64,000 nt of DNA from Gnetum montanum (GCA_015680685.1 MNCI01010839.1:643869-707868); one strand, 5' to 3'. Positions 1-12,164 are shown, numbered from the stretch's first letter. Made by a program: numbers and translations. The notes: a model not told the origin generated them from the letters alone.

Positions 1-805
1 GACATCTGGGGATTATTAAATATGTCTACCTAGAAGTGAAGACATCTTTGTCAGACCTAAGATATCTCTAGAGATATGCCTCTATGTGACCATAGATGCC
101 AAGCCAGAGATGTCTTCTAGGAAACAAAGATGTCTCCTAGGCTCTAAATACATCTTTCTTGCAAGTTTTAATTTTCAAAAAAGAAAGAAAAAAAAACATC
201 TCCCAAGGGCCAAAGATGACCAATACAACTAGGAAATTTTCTGAAATTGACCATCTTGAATCGGAAAACTATCAAAATGATGAAGAAAAGGATGCAAATA
301 GCATGAGATCATCAAGTTGGAAAAAGGTTTTAAGGTTTATTATCTCTAATTCTAATAAAAATTGGTATTATTTGATGTTTTGTATTAGCATCAAGTAAGT
401 TGATGAAGTATGGCAAGAGTATCAAGAGAGCACATTGAGTGAGTATAGGTTGGGATTGTAGCTCCAAGATCAACTGTGTGATGTATTAGCCTATGTATTC
501 TTGTGTCTTACTTCTATGTTAAGATCTCAGTCCTAGGGTATGGGAGATATTCTCATTTAGTTGTGTCTTGCATTGAGAACAATCATTATGTTGTTGTAGA
601 GCCTCATGCTATGTGGCATTGTTTGAGTGTTGAGAGTATTTTGAATGTCTTGTGGATTATGGAACCTTATTTTAATATTTATTTTAATAATTGAAGATAG
701 CTAGTTCTTTTATTTTCTAGCATATTATTTATTCTTTCATAATATTTGGATTTAGTGGGCTTAAAGGTTATTTTACATTGAAGTGAACCTACTCCAACTT
801 CTTAT
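1..805 (+). mobile_element. Probable LTR and leader of an old Ty3/gypsy element (left end outside window)
   Basis: This stretch lies directly upstream of a tRNA-iMet primer site, so it is probably the 3' part of a 5' LTR plus a short spacer. The first 150 bases carry many copies of AGACATCT/AGATGTCT-like words, followed by a TATA-like CTCTAAATAC near 151-161, which suggests U3. The exact LTR end is not clear; a CA near 775 or 795 would serve. No coding potential is credible here. Confidence 0.35.
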
Positions 806-817
806 TGGTATCAGAGC
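806..817 (+). promoter_or_regulatory. Primer binding site, initiator-Met tRNA type
   Basis: The bases TGGTATCAGAGC are the standard complement of the 3' end of plant initiator methionine tRNA, used by copia elements and many chromoviruses to prime minus-strand DNA. A gypsy-like gag follows, so a chromovirus-type element is more likely. Confidence 0.75.
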
Positions 818-867
818 ATAGAGTTAATTGTGCTTAAAATTGGTTGCAAATTGTTATCAATTTTAGA

Positions 868-1930
868 TGGTGCCTATGAAAAAATAGGTGCAAGCCTTGA
901 ATAGAGACATGGAGGGCATGAAGTCTACCTTCCAACTAATGGTTGTTTGGTTAGCTGAAATCAATGCAAAGGTAGACAAGAATGCATGTCCTAATCATAT
1001 TCAAACATATGAAGGTGATGAGCATTCATGTTTAGATGGTGATGAAGAGGTTTTACAGCTAGGTGGATGGAATGATGATGAAGGATAATCCAACTATGAA
1101 AGTATAAAAATCCATCAGCTAAGGATTTCAATAGGAGGAAATCCTATTCCTAAGATGAGAATTCCAAGGGCTCCATCACCAACCTCTACTTCTTCGCATG
1201 GTAAGCTTGATGACAAAGATGATGCAAGACTTGCTAGAGCATTTCATAATGCTATAAGATTTCCATATGTTAAGTTGAAGACTTTTAATGGTGTAGATTG
1301 CATAAATGATTTTTCAAGTTAGTTGAAGGTACTTAACAAGTATTTTGAGTTGGAAGAGGTACTAAATCATTTAAGGGTATCTATTGTGAAATTCAAATTA
1401 GAAGGTATGACTTTTACTTGGTGAGAAAAAGAAATCCTAGGGATATGAAAGACAAAATGGTTAACCCATTAGAGATTAGAATTTAATGAAATATAGGTTA
1501 AGAAGAAAATATAAACAATCTCCTTAGAGACAAGAAACCATTATGAATTTGAAATTCCTAAGGAAAGTTGATAAATATTTTTACATTGAATTTAGTAATC
1601 TATGCCATCAAGCTAAAGTAAACTAGGAGGAGTATGAATAGGCTTCAATCTTTTTAGGAGGTCTTAAAATGGTGTATCAGTAGGAGTTGTCATTCTATGA
1701 GTCATAAACTCTTGATGAGGCTTATGATTTAGCACTCAAGGCAGAAAAGAAACTAAGCAAATTTAGAAATGGAAGCAAACAATATTTCAAGGGAAAGGAT
1801 AAGTGGTTCGATTTAGAGAAGGGATTAAAGTTCAAATTTGAAGATAAAGATAACAACCATGATAGGAGGATTGAGAAGGGTGATGAGAAATCTAGTAAAT
1901 TCAATGTCAAACTTAAACAATTCATAGCAT
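868..1930 (+). pseudogene. gag: Decayed Ty3/gypsy gag
   Basis: Reading frames with several stops and shifts follow the primer site. Around 1260-1440 the frame reads VKLKTFNGVDCINDF and later FKLEGMTFTW, the usual layout of the retrotransposon gag domain in chromoviruses (target residues, then a tryptophan near the end of a helix). A further gag-like helical stretch, rich in K and D, occupies about 1700-1930 and contains DEAYDLALKAEKKLSKF, the usual 'tEAyelAlkaE' segment before the zinc knuckle. The zinc knuckle, protease and pol are absent. The copy breaks off near 1927, where sequence homologous to the end of the Athila-like element begins. Confidence 0.6.
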
Positions 1931-2430
1931 GATTTGTCAAAGTTAAGGAGTTGTTATTTGCAATGCCTCATTTGTGGGACATCCTTGTACCAACCCATAT
2001 TAGTGAAGCTACATGAACTATGTATGATCCATGGAGTAAGAAGGTGAAGATAAAAGCATTTTTGGATGCTTTGCATCTTCCACTAGAAGTAGTAGCCATA
2101 GTAGGATAACCTTAGCCTATGTCTCAACCACCACCACCATGAGCGTTGAAGCCTAGCGAAGGTCCTTTAGCATCCTAGGAGCCTTTACCTTCTTACACTA
2201 TTTGATATCCACTTCATCTTCAGTAACAAGAGGGTTCCTACCATCCATTTTTGTAAGGATGTCCAATTTTGTTATCTAGGATACTCATTTTTGTAATTTT
2301 TATAATTCCATACAATTTGGTACTTAGAGTTAGTCAGTTAGAGTCAATTAGTTAATAACTCCATACCTTCCCAATTTTGCAAGAAGCTCAATCCTACTTT
2401 TGTTCACCCAAGGATGATTTTTCACTCAAT
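1928..2430 (+). pseudogene. 3' end of an Athila-like env-position ORF (fragment)
   Basis: This segment matches 31790-32280 of the complete Athila-like element in the same window. Shared peptide pieces are PTHIGEVAW/PTHISEAT, MVHDPRSKK/MYDPWSKK and LDAFHLPPEVV/LDALHLPLEVV, followed by a proline-rich end and the same 3' untranslated region. It is the tail of the ORF that lies between integrase and 3' LTR. It carries internal stops and is joined abruptly to unrelated gag on its left. Confidence 0.65.
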
Positions 2431-2440
2431 TGTTGGGGTA

Positions 2441-3280
2441 TGATGAGTTGTTTAATTGGTTGTGTTGATGAGCATGTGTCAATGTAGCCTTGTTGATGCA
2501 TTGATGCAGATGCATTAAAAAAATATCTATTATTGCCTATATAAATGCACATATCCACCACATTTATGACATGCTAAGTTAGTAGCGTAGCCAAACTTTT
2601 GCAGTTTTCCTAGTTAAGAGTTAGAATATTTTCTGAGTGCCCATAGTAGGACTTCAAGGATTGTACAAATCCTTATTCGAGCATCAATATACTTGAACAC
2701 TTTGATGTGATAGTAATAAAGATGAGATTCTAAGAACTCCTTGTAGCACTTAAGAATAGATTAATGTTTCTTTTTATGCACTTAGGTCTTAGTTAATTAA
2801 TGAACTTTATAATAATAACATGTAAGTATGACTACTTCAAACATGCCACTTAATGCTTGGTAATCCTAGTAGTGTCTATCTAGTATGCCCAACGATAACA
2901 CTTGGTAATCCCAGTAACATTAGAATGAGTTTAGGATGTGAACAAAAAGTGGATCCAAATGCTTGTGTTAGGATAGCTAGATTAAGGCATTAGATAGTTA
3001 AATAGTTAATCTTGAAATTAATTCTCTTTATTTTACACTTAGATAAAATAAAATAAAATATAAAATATAAAATATAAATATAAATCATGTGCCTTGGCTT
3101 ACACTTAATCATACAACTAAGCTTACACAAGCCAAGCCAAGAAGACAACAATCATAACTCTCACAACACTATCTTTTTCCATTAGTACACTTAGGGACTA
3201 AGTTCATGAAATTTGACCAAATCATTGGTGAATGCTTTTTATTCGTATGGTTGAGTGGAGGGACTACTTGCTACTCATCA
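2441..3280 (+). mobile_element. Athila-like LTR A (3' LTR of a truncated copy)
   Basis: The LTR starts TGATGAG and ends CTCATCA, forming terminal inverted repeats, and aligns along its length with the LTRs at 6468-7353 and 32296-33204. A short purine tract with GGGG (2434-2440) precedes it, as expected of a PPT before a 3' LTR. A TATA box (TATATAAA) is at 2538-2545. No primer site follows, so it is not a 5' LTR. The sequence after it is internal Athila-like DNA, so this copy was inserted in another such element. Confidence 0.75.
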
Positions 3281-3284
3281 ATGA

Positions 3285-4765
3285 GGTTGCAAGTTCTGAA
3301 ATAGAAGAAGAAGGATGTAATATCTACTAATATGAACATCCCAAGGGATGTTGTCCTATATTGTCACACCTACTAGAATCTAGGGTCTATGCCTTGAATT
3401 CAAAATTTACAAAAAGGAAACCAACCAGGATATTACCTTATCCATAAGGAAATTATTGATAGCATTTCCAATAACAATAGTATTTTTTGAGTGAAGCACC
3501 ACCTTAACCTCAAGATTATTATCATTAATGGAAAAACCCATAGTCATGGGGGATGTCACCACCAAGGCAGCAATATCCTTGTTGCCAACTGGACCTGTAT
3601 GGATAATATGTCCAGCAACCTATGTCATCTAGTGGCTTTACAAGTCATTCTTCTTTTTTCCATTATTACTATCCCACGAATATTATAGATCTACTACTCC
3701 ATAAGCTGAATCTCCTTTTTCATACACTTCTCATTATCCATCACATCAAATTTTTCACCTACACCATCTATGTAAGGGAAGATACCATCCCAGCCTTAGC
3801 AATAGAATGCCATGCAGGCTGTGAACTTATAGCTAGATGACAATTCCAGTGGTTGTAAGCATAATCATCAAAAAAGGGCTTTCTTGAGATTGAATAGGCT
3901 AGCTAGATCCTTACAGGCATTTGTGGCTACTAATTCTTCTCAAACTACTCCTAAGATAATCACCGAGCCACCTTCAAACCAAAGATTCCAAAATGTACAA
4001 ACTCATGTAGTTATGGATCGGATAAAGATAAGACACCTTTCTAGGAAATAATTTGATCCTAGAAGTCCTCTACTTTATTTGTAGATTGTAGAAAATGATC
4101 TATGTAAAACTCTACTAGACTCAGGTTCCAAGGTAAACTTTATTTCCCAAGAAATATATAATACTTGGAGTCTGCCTCTACCTAGGAAACATAACGTTAG
4201 GCTAGAGCTTGCTAATAAATCCATCATTGCTTCCTTGGAACTAGTAAAGGATATTATAACTACCATTTGTAGATGGTCTTATCCAATGGATTTCCTAGTC
4301 ATCCATGTGGACAAGTATAAGGGGAACTTCCAAATTATCATGGGAAGGTCTTGGCTAAGCATAGCTAATGCAAAGGTATGGATGAAAGACCTCTCCTTGG
4401 AAATATCCAAGAAAAATAAATTTAGAAAGATCAAGAGGAAGAGTGTTCCATGCATCATGTATAGTGATAGAGGGTGCCATTGTATGTAGAAGATATGAGC
4501 TATAAAGATCACATCCATCATGACATGTAAGAAGTATACTAAAACAATAGATGTCCAAAGGTTCCTATATGCAAGAACCATAAAAGAAGAGAATACTAGT
4601 GATTGACAACAAATGATAGCTCCAATTCAAAAATGTGCATGGAACTAGCCAAAATACCCACACATGCTTATATCAATAAGATGGATGAAATGGAGCAAAT
4701 TCAGAAGCAACTCTTCAAAATAGAATACAAGAAAGAAGTAGAAAATGCATTAGGGAGAGTTGGAA
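3285..4765 (+). pseudogene. Athila-like gag end and aspartic protease (fragment)
   Basis: The segment is collinear with 9220-10745 of the complete element: a cysteine-containing gag end (YEHPKGCCPILSH-like), a proline-rich linker, then a retropepsin-like domain at about 4090-4490. The catalytic triplet reads LLDSGSKVNFIS, so this fragment keeps the normal DSG, whereas the complete element reads DFG. The flap and C-terminal part (FQIIMGRSWL) are visible. Frames are broken in the linker. Homology stops near 4765, just after a GELEIP-like stretch, where unrelated AT-rich DNA begins. Confidence 0.65.
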
Positions 4766-6462
4766 ATCCCTTTTAAAATCAATAAGTTACCAGAATTAAT
4801 AAGTTATGATATTATAAAAATTCCTATTACTAGAATCAATAAGTTATGCCATTAGAAAATGTCCTTGTAAAATTCAAAAATTTACATAGTGTGATAATGA
4901 AATCAAATGAAAAATTCATCAAATTGCTAGTTTAAGTATGAGCCCTAAATTAGCAATTTTACACAAATGTGTAAAATGCATAGATTAGCACAAATTTAGG
5001 TAAAAATCAACCCTAAGCAATTCCAAAATAAATTTCCAAAATTTTATTCATAAATAAAATGATTTATTCATCTTAGCACATGTAGATTGAAATAAATTCC
5101 CAAAATTCCCAAATGCATCCAAAATCATGAAAATTATTACCTTGATAGTTTATATCAGAATGTTTATAAATATCAAGAAATACATAAGGTTTTTCCAATG
5201 ACTAAGAGCATAGGTTCAAAAATAATGGGAATTAGATGTGTAGTATGGGAGTTATGATATCTAATAGGCTTTAGAATAAGAAAACGATAGGAACTCCTCT
5301 TGCAAAATGTAGCAAATGTGAAAATGAATGAAGGAGAATGTGGGTACATATATATAGATTTTATAAGGGTGATATTGTAGCTACAATATTACTAGCCTTA
5401 GAAAAATGATTTTTACTTATATTTTTTGTATAAATTTTACTATTTTTTCATCTCTTGAGAGTTGTAAGGCTTCTTAAAGGATGTTAGTAGAAGGATGATG
5501 CTTTAATATAACTAAATGAGTTTGAAATATTCATGAATGATTAAGAGGGATTTATGTATAAAAAAATAGCAATGGTTTTGTCAAAATACAATAAAAAACA
5601 AAGTCAAATATTAGCTTATGATGGTTTAAATGGTGTAGTACTGATTTATAAACATAATTTGCAAGAGTTATACAAGTGGATCATCCCTAAAGTAGGTGCT
5701 TGCCCTTAATACCCTTTTTTAACCATTTCTACAAGTGTCCATTAGTACTTAAGAAATTGAATATGAATCATATCTTGGTTTCGATACACATATGCAACTG
5801 TTGTAGTTGGAATCCTATAATATATCACACAAATCATCAAATTTATAATTGTATAGACTAATGAGATAAAATGATAGAAGAGATTATTAAAAATAAGATA
5901 TAAAATATCTTATCATGGTTATAGTGAATTCAATGTGTAATGCATAATTAAATTAATTACTATATCTTTCCATATGGTGTTCAAACCAAATCCCATCTTA
6001 CTACTTGTTACATCATATTGTATTATTGTAGAATAATACCATGAATCCAACTAATCAATAGGTCAATGCACCATCACTCCATGAAAGAAAATTGGAAAAC
6101 TATCATTAAGTTTATTTAGGTTAATTAATTAACCATTGGAATTTAATGATATGAACCTAGGTGATTGATTAGAGGAACACCTTTAGGCATTAGTCTCATG
6201 TCTTTCTAGTCTCATAACTAATGATAATATCATCAACGTTGCACGTTCAAGCATGGGTTATATGTCTTTCTAGTCGTATAATGAAATTAGTCTTACAAAC
6301 CATGAAATTCTTGAAAGTAGCCTCCCCTCAAGCATTGATAACATGTATTTCTAGTGGTAGTTCAAGAATGGTTTGTTATGTTGAATTAATTAATTATTAT
6401 TTTATTGTCATTATTAGAGGATTACTTTTAGACATGTGTAGTATGTTTTTTGAGTTCCATAA
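4766..6462. other. Unassigned AT-rich DNA
   Basis: No coding region or known element is recognisable. Short direct repeats of AATAAGTTATG-like words occur at 4780-4860, and a TATATATAG lies near 5350. The right end carries the CAAGG target duplication of the next element, so part of this DNA is its insertion site. Confidence 0.4.
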
Positions 6463-6467
6463 CAAGG
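6463..6467 (+). repeat. Target-site duplication of element E1, left copy (CAAGG)
   Basis: CAAGG lies just before the left LTR and is repeated perfectly at 33205-33209 just after the right LTR. Five bases is the normal Ty3/gypsy length. The match shows that the two LTRs 26 kb apart are the ends of one insertion. Confidence 0.85.
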
Positions 6468-7353
6468 CAATGAGTTGCAGTTTTTTTGGTTGCATCGACA
6501 AGGCCTTGCCAACTGGGCCTTGTCAACAAGGCCTTGTCGATGCATCGTATCATGCATCGACAAGGCCCCATCGACGCAGTGTCTACTTTTTGGGTATAAA
6601 TACATGCCTATCAGCTACATTTATGGCATTGAGATTTTAGTAGTAGAAAAGCTCTTATAGTTTGTTCATTTGAGAGTTAAAATTTTTCTCGAGTGTCCAT
6701 AGTAGGAGTCATTAAGTGTATGGATCTTTATTCGAGCATTGTTATACCTAAGCATGATAGAGTGTGTGGCAATAAAGATGAACTTTCTGATAAGCCTTGT
6801 AGCATTATGGATAGATTAAATATTTTATTTATGCATTTAATATGTTCAATTATTTATTAAAAAATTTCTAGTAATTAAGTTAATGAAGCAATTAAGAAAA
6901 ATAGATTAAACACATAAGTATGACCAATTAAAGCAGAACATGTATTCGCTTGGTAATCCCAATAGCGTTACTACTTGGTATGCCTAGTAGTGTAGCACTT
7001 GGTAACGTAGTAGTGGATATGTGGGTTTAGGACATGTATGGAAAGTGGGACTAAATGCTTATGTTAGAAGTAGTTAGACATTAGTTAATTAGTTAATCCA
7101 ATTACTTTTATCTTCCTTTGAACACCAAACCATAAAATATAAAATGATAAAAATCACATGCCTCAATTACACTTAACCATACTAGTGTACATAAAAAGTG
7201 TAATTGGGAAGACAACAATTGACCTTAAGGCAAAGATTCATTTCCTAGAAGACTAGTGCACTAGAAACTACAAAGTCTATAAAATTTGACTAGATCACGC
7301 ATGAACGCTTGTGATTCATATGGTTGGGCATAGGGGTGCCTCACTACTCATCA
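6468..7353 (+). mobile_element. 5' LTR of E1
   Basis: It begins CAATGAG, matching TGATGAG of the other copies after two transitions, and ends CTCATCA. A TATA box (TATAAATA) is at 6595-6602. Directly upstream of the TATA box is a set of inverted repeats. The homologous LTRs are at 2441-3280 and 32296-33204. Confidence 0.85.
6491..6567. repeat. Inverted-repeat cluster in LTR U3
   Basis: A 17-base word starting TGCATCGACAAGG (6491-6507) recurs as its exact complement at 6528-6544 and again directly at 6553-6567. Extra GGCCTTGTC half-sites lie between. Transcribed or single-stranded, the cluster can fold into alternative hairpins. It sits about 30 bases upstream of the TATA box and is partly conserved in the right LTR. 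Confidence 0.8.
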
Positions 7354-7354
7354 T

Positions 7355-7373
7355 TGGTACCGTTGCTAAGGAC
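7355..7373 (+). promoter_or_regulatory. Primer binding site, tRNA-Asp type
   Basis: TGGTACCGTTGCTAAGGAC begins two bases after the LTR. Known Athila primer sites read TGGCGCCGTTGCCGGGGA, the complement of plant tRNA-Asp. The differences here are mostly transitions expected from decay. Confidence 0.7.
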
Positions 7374-8369
7374 TTTGTTTGTTGAAACATGCACTATCTA
7401 GGATTAGTGAATATTATTCATATCGTTGGATGAACTCAAGGTCAACATCACTCTCAATGACATATAAACTACTAAGCATACTAATAATTTTATTTGTTTT
7501 GCAAAATATCTTCTTCTTCCCACAAATGTGAAGATGTCAAACCATCAGTTTCATAGTAGTGCAAAGTGGTATATACTCATCCAGATAAGTATGTACTGGA
7601 CTTCACCTTCATCTTACATTAGGATGAATAGCTTCGATGGCATGATATGAAGGGCAACATTGTCTTGCCCCCTGATCGATCTATGCCCGGGATATTGTTT
7701 CAAACCCTTACGAATTTGGGCATTGTGAATCTTCAAATCTTCATGAAGAATACATTGTGAATGGTTATGACACTTGGAACTACTATTCCACTAAAATAGA
7801 AAGCAAGTGAGATCGATGTTAAGAGAAACTCCATGAGGCTAGGAAGGGGAAACATTTCACTAATCCCTTATTCCTACTAGATCAAGATGACAATGAGGAT
7901 CCTCCCTTTCAAGGTTCTCAACATGAAGATTCTCCACCCTTGTTATTGGTGATGACGGGACAACCCTAAACCTGCAATCTAATATTCATAAATTAGGTTA
8001 AGGAAAAAGTGATAGCCAAGGTGGGGACTCAGGCAAGCATCACAATAGAAAGGGATCTAAGGATGGTGGTCGTAATGAGTGCCAAAGTAGTGGTGGACAC
8101 CATGGTGGTAGTGGTAGTCCACCTTCCTCTCCATCCTTTTCATCCAATTTTGAACATTCCTCTTCATCTATCGGTTCTCATAAAAGCCACCATTTAAATA
8201 ATCATGATGAAGGTGATCAATGAGATAACAATGACTGTAAAGGCTACCAAGATCAAAGAGGTGGCCGAAACCATCATCGGCATCATTGATGCAGTGATCA
8301 TGATGAACTTCTATTGGCAACTTGAAGTATGCTCAACATTGTAGAGGTAGTAAGAATTCCAATCAAGCA
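7374..8369 (+). other. E1 leader and degraded start of gag
   Basis: No long open frame is visible. About 8040-8200 is low-complexity sequence rich in GTGGT and serine or histidine codons, typical of the variable N-terminal Gag region. I cannot place a start codon. Confidence 0.4.
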
Positions 8370-9330
8370 TAGGAAAGATAGTTAAATCCAAGTGCTTAGA
8401 CATGAATAACATCCTAAGATTCGAGGGGGAATACAATTCTAATTTGTAGACATATCTACAAGATTTCCATGATGGCTATGCCTTACAAAACATAGAAAAT
8501 GAATGGTAGAAACTCAAGCTTTTCCCTACGAAACTTATCAAGGAAGCTGAAAGTTGGTACCAGTCCTTGGAATTGGAATCCATTTGCTGATGGGGTACCA
8601 TGTTAGAGCTATTTAATGACAAATACCAGACATACTCTAGAGTGTCTAATCTAAGAAGGTAAATCCAAGGCTGGAAATAGGGAACACATGAACCCTTGAA
8701 TGCCACCATGGGTAGATACAATTCACTCTTACATTGATGCCTTGGCCATGGTTATCTCAGAGGGAAAAACTTTTCCACATTATAAATGGTCTTAGAGTAG
8801 AAACTAGAAGAATCCTTGGATGTATGCCTAAGGAAGATTATCTGGATTGAGGGCTCATCAGATCCAAAGGTTGATTGAGCAGGTAGCAAAAGAAGAAGGT
8901 GGCTATGAAAAAGGAAAAGTGTAGAAGAGTATAATAGGGATCCTTCCATTAGAAAATGGGAGGTATGATTTTGTGATGAGGAGTCACCACTCGATGAAGT
9001 GGTGAATAGAAAAACCGTGCCTATCCAAAATTCTGTTTCTAATATTTCAATGAAGGTTGATAAATTATGGGACTCTTTGGATGAAAAATTTTAAACTGCT
9101 ATGAAGATCACTAAAGAATCCAAAGAGCAAAATAGTGATCATAACCACAAGAGGCAAAAAGAAGCTGAACATGCCTACCAAAGAGGTAAGGAAAAAGTTG
9201 CAGCTGTAGAGGAAGTTGTAGAAATTGACTTTGATGATGAAATTGATTGTGACATTTGTTAATATAAACATCCAAAGGGTTGTTGCCCTATGATTTCACA
9301 CTTACAAGAGTTTAGGATGTATGCATTGAA
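8370..9330 (+). pseudogene. gag: E1 gag
   Basis: Across two frames the conserved gag core is readable: ILRFEGEYNSNL, then YALQNIENEW, LIKEAESWYQSL and ELFNDKYQTYS, the order found in plant Ty3/gypsy capsid proteins. The C-terminal part reads DCDIC-YKHPKGCCP, a cysteine-containing region in the place of the nucleocapsid. Gag would form the virus-like particle in the cytoplasm. Several stop codons and shifts make it non-functional. Confidence 0.75.
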
Positions 9331-9975
9331 GCCTTGACTAGTGCATAGGTAAGCACCTAGATGATTACCTTATCCTCAAGGAAATCCAAGGCAGTTCCAC
9401 CAGCAACAATAAGCTTACGATCCAAGTGGAGGTCCTCCACAACCTTATGAACAATACCAACAATGGTAGAAACCACAATTGCGGGTAATGCCACCACCAA
9501 GGTAGTAGTGCCCTTATAAGCAACTAGATCTATATAGGTACTATGTTCAGCAACCACTCTTCCCATGAAGTTCTACAAGTCATACCTCATTTTAGCATCT
9601 GTATTACCCTCTAGAGTACCATCAAACACATTCATCATCTACTCGAGTGAAAAACCCATATCCATACCATCCTCCACATCCATTTGCACACACACCTCTA
9701 CCTTTAACCCAGTTACCTCCTGCTCCATCCATGTAGGGTGAGATTCCTTCACAACCACAACAAAAAAATGCTACGAGGAATGTACATTCAAAATTGGATT
9801 TTTAGCCAAGTGGTTCAAACAATTGATCTAGAAAAGACCCTTCTTCTAACCTAGTAGTTCTCTCCAACCCTCACAACCTAGTGCAGCTGATGGTCATGCA
9901 TTTTCAATACCCTCATCCTTTGCATTAAATACCTTTGAGTATTCTTCAAACCAAGTGTCACCTTAGATTCACATT
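9331..9975 (+). pseudogene. E1 gag-protease linker
   Basis: A proline-, serine- and histidine-rich stretch with broken frames joins gag to protease and is also found in the fragment at 3450-4050. It has no recognised domain. Confidence 0.5.
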
Positions 9976-10473
9976 ATGATGCTAACTCATGCTATTTTCG
10001 ATTGGATCAAGGCTAGCAATATTCTCATGAAAAGATCTAACCTAGGAAGTCCATTCATTTACCTACTGATCACTGGACATGAGCCATGTAAGGCTTTTCT
10101 TGACTTTGGTTCTAAAGTTAATCTCATCTCCAATGACATGTATAAGGCTTGGAACCTACGACCTCTTAAGAAGAGTAACATCTATCTAGAATTGGCAGAT
10201 CAGTCAATCATTGTCCCTCTAGGACTAGTGGAGGACATTGTGACCATAGTTTCTAGGTGGTCCTATCCTACTGATTTTCTGGTGATCAAGGTTGAATACT
10301 ACAAAAGTGACTTCCCCATTATTATGGTAAGAGCTTGGTTAAGCACAGTCAATGCACGTATGGGCATAAGGGATCTATCTCTAAAAATATCTAAAGAAAA
10401 TAAATTGGGTAGAATAGAGAAGCAACGTATTTCATCCATTGCATACAGTGATAATGGGTGCGATTGTGTGTAA
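9976..10473 (+). pseudogene. E1 aspartic protease
   Basis: A single open frame of 165 codons covers the retropepsin-like domain. The active-site segment is AFLDFGSKVNLIS, with DFG in place of D-S/T-G, so the enzyme would be impaired. The second half, with FPIIMVRAWLS, corresponds to the ILGRPWL-type segment with two changes. The related fragment at 4090-4490 keeps DSG, so the change is private to this copy. The first ATG is arbitrary because the protein would have been part of a Gag-Pol polyprotein. Confidence 0.75.
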
Positions 10474-10945
10474 AAGATTTGGTACATCAAAAGTACATAC
10501 ATTAAAGCATGTAATTAGTGTGCACAAGAAATCAATATTCAAAGTTGTCTATACATAGCAACAATAAAATAAAAGGACACCCAATGGCTAATAGCTAACT
10601 TAGATAGTAGCACATTATGCATGGAATCAACTGAGAGCCTAGCATGTGCTTATGTTGAAGGCATGGACAAACTTGAATAATTTCATTCTCAACTCTCTAA
10701 CGAAGATGATGATACCTATTGGGAAGAGTTGAAAATCCCTAATAACTTCAAGTAGGAGCCTCTAGAGCTAAAAAATTTACCAGCTAGCATGGAATATGCA
10801 TTTTTAATCAATGGTAAATCGATCATAATTAATGCCAAACATGCTCCTGAATAAAAAGAAAATCTATTAAAAGTGTTTAACAGATGGGCAACAACTTTTG
10901 CTTGGTCGTATCCTAAGCTAACAAGAATTGATCTGAGGATATGCT
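10474..10945 (+). pseudogene. E1 protease-RT linker
   Basis: Broken frames connect protease to RT. Near 10870-10920 the sequence reads TTFAWSYPKLTRIDL, the usual 'FAWsy.dmpgid' segment that precedes RT in Ty3/gypsy polyproteins. Confidence 0.6.
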
Positions 10946-11830
10946 AGCATCACATTTACACTGACCCAGCCATGAAGCCTAGAAGGTATCCATAGAGGCG
11001 GTTGAATTCCAAATTGAAGCAGATCATCAAGGAGAAAATTAAACAACTCCTCAAGGTGGGGTTCATCTATCCCATCATAGATAGTGAGTGGGTTAGTCCA
11101 CTCATAATTGTGTTGAAAAAATATGGCAAGTGGTGGGCCTACATTGATTTCAGGTTGTTGAATATGGCAACATTTAAAGATCTTTTTTCATTGGCATTTG
11201 TGAACCAAGTGTTGGACACCATATTTGAGCATTTTACTATAGCTTCTTGGATGGTTATAGTGGCTATAACCAAATCCAAATTACATGAGATGATTAGGCC
11301 AAAAAAACACTCATGAATCCTTAAGGAACTTTTGCATATTGTAAAATGCCATTTGGTCAGTTTGTGTAATACTCCTGGAACATTTCAATGCTTGGTCCTT
11401 AGTATTTTCCAATAGTAGATTGGTAATGGTATGGAAGACTTTTCTACCTATGGAGCTACGTTTGAGCAAGACTTTGACCACTTTGAGCAAGTATTAAAGA
11501 GATGTGTTGAAACAAACTTGTGGCTCAACTAGCAAAAGAGCCATCTCATGGTCCAAGAAGGCATTATGTTAGGGCACCGAATTTCACAAAAGGGATCAAG
11601 ATAGACCCCAAAAAGATAAGGGTCATCGAAGGAATAACTTACTAACTAGAGATAGTTAAATATGCTTGGTCATTCCTTGGACACACTGGCTACTACTGGT
11701 GATTTATAGAGAATTTCTCTAAGATTGCAAAAATGTTGGTAGAACTTATAAAGAAAGATGCATGTTTCATTTGGACCAAGTAATGTGAACATGAATTCCA
11801 ATGGTTAAAGGAGAAACTCATAGAAAAAAA
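10946..11830 (+). pseudogene. pol: E1 reverse transcriptase
   Basis: The palm and finger segments are split over frames: LKVGFIYPIIDSEWVSPL, then WWAYIDFRLLNMATFKD, then a region corresponding to the catalytic box. The usual Athila FMDDFSVYG appears as MEDFSTYGATFEQ, with one of the paired aspartates changed to glutamate. LGHRISQKG marks the thumb. At least five frameshifts or stops are present. Confidence 0.75.
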
Positions 11831-12164
11831 AATTCTATGATGCATCTAATGCCTTGGGAGTAGTGCTCACATAGATGGATGATAAGAAATGCCCATACTA
11901 CATCCATTACATAAGCTAAAGCATTGTGGGATCACAATTAAATTACACCACCATAGAAAAAGAACTAATGGATGTGGTGTACACTCTGGAAAAATTTAGG
12001 CACTATTTGCTTGGCTAAAAAGTATTTGTGCACATGGACCATAGTACAATCCACTTCCTCATGAAGGAGCCAATGGTGAGCCCTCATGTCATAGAGTGGC
12101 TCATGATCTTGTAGGAATTTGATCTCACGATAGTAGGTTGAAAAGGGACTAAGAATGTGGTTGC
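11831..12164 (+). pseudogene. pol: E1 RNase H, interrupted at its end
   Basis: The frame reads YDASNALGVVLTQ, NYTTIEKELMDVVYTLEKF and VFVHMDHSTIHFL, giving the D, E and D positions of RNase H. It ends GTKNVVA at 12164, where element X was inserted. The next codons, NHLSHLRWD, resume at 25651. This NVVA/DHLSRL junction is the normal link between RNase H and integrase. Confidence 0.8.

Noticed and set aside
806-817. Possible tRNA gene near the primer site
   Set aside because: Only the short complement of the tRNA 3' end is present. No cloverleaf or promoter boxes are visible.
6221-6660. Plus-strand frames of 139 and 61 codons and a minus-strand frame
   Set aside because: They arise from the inverted repeats of the LTR U3. 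Their peptides mirror one another and have no domain.
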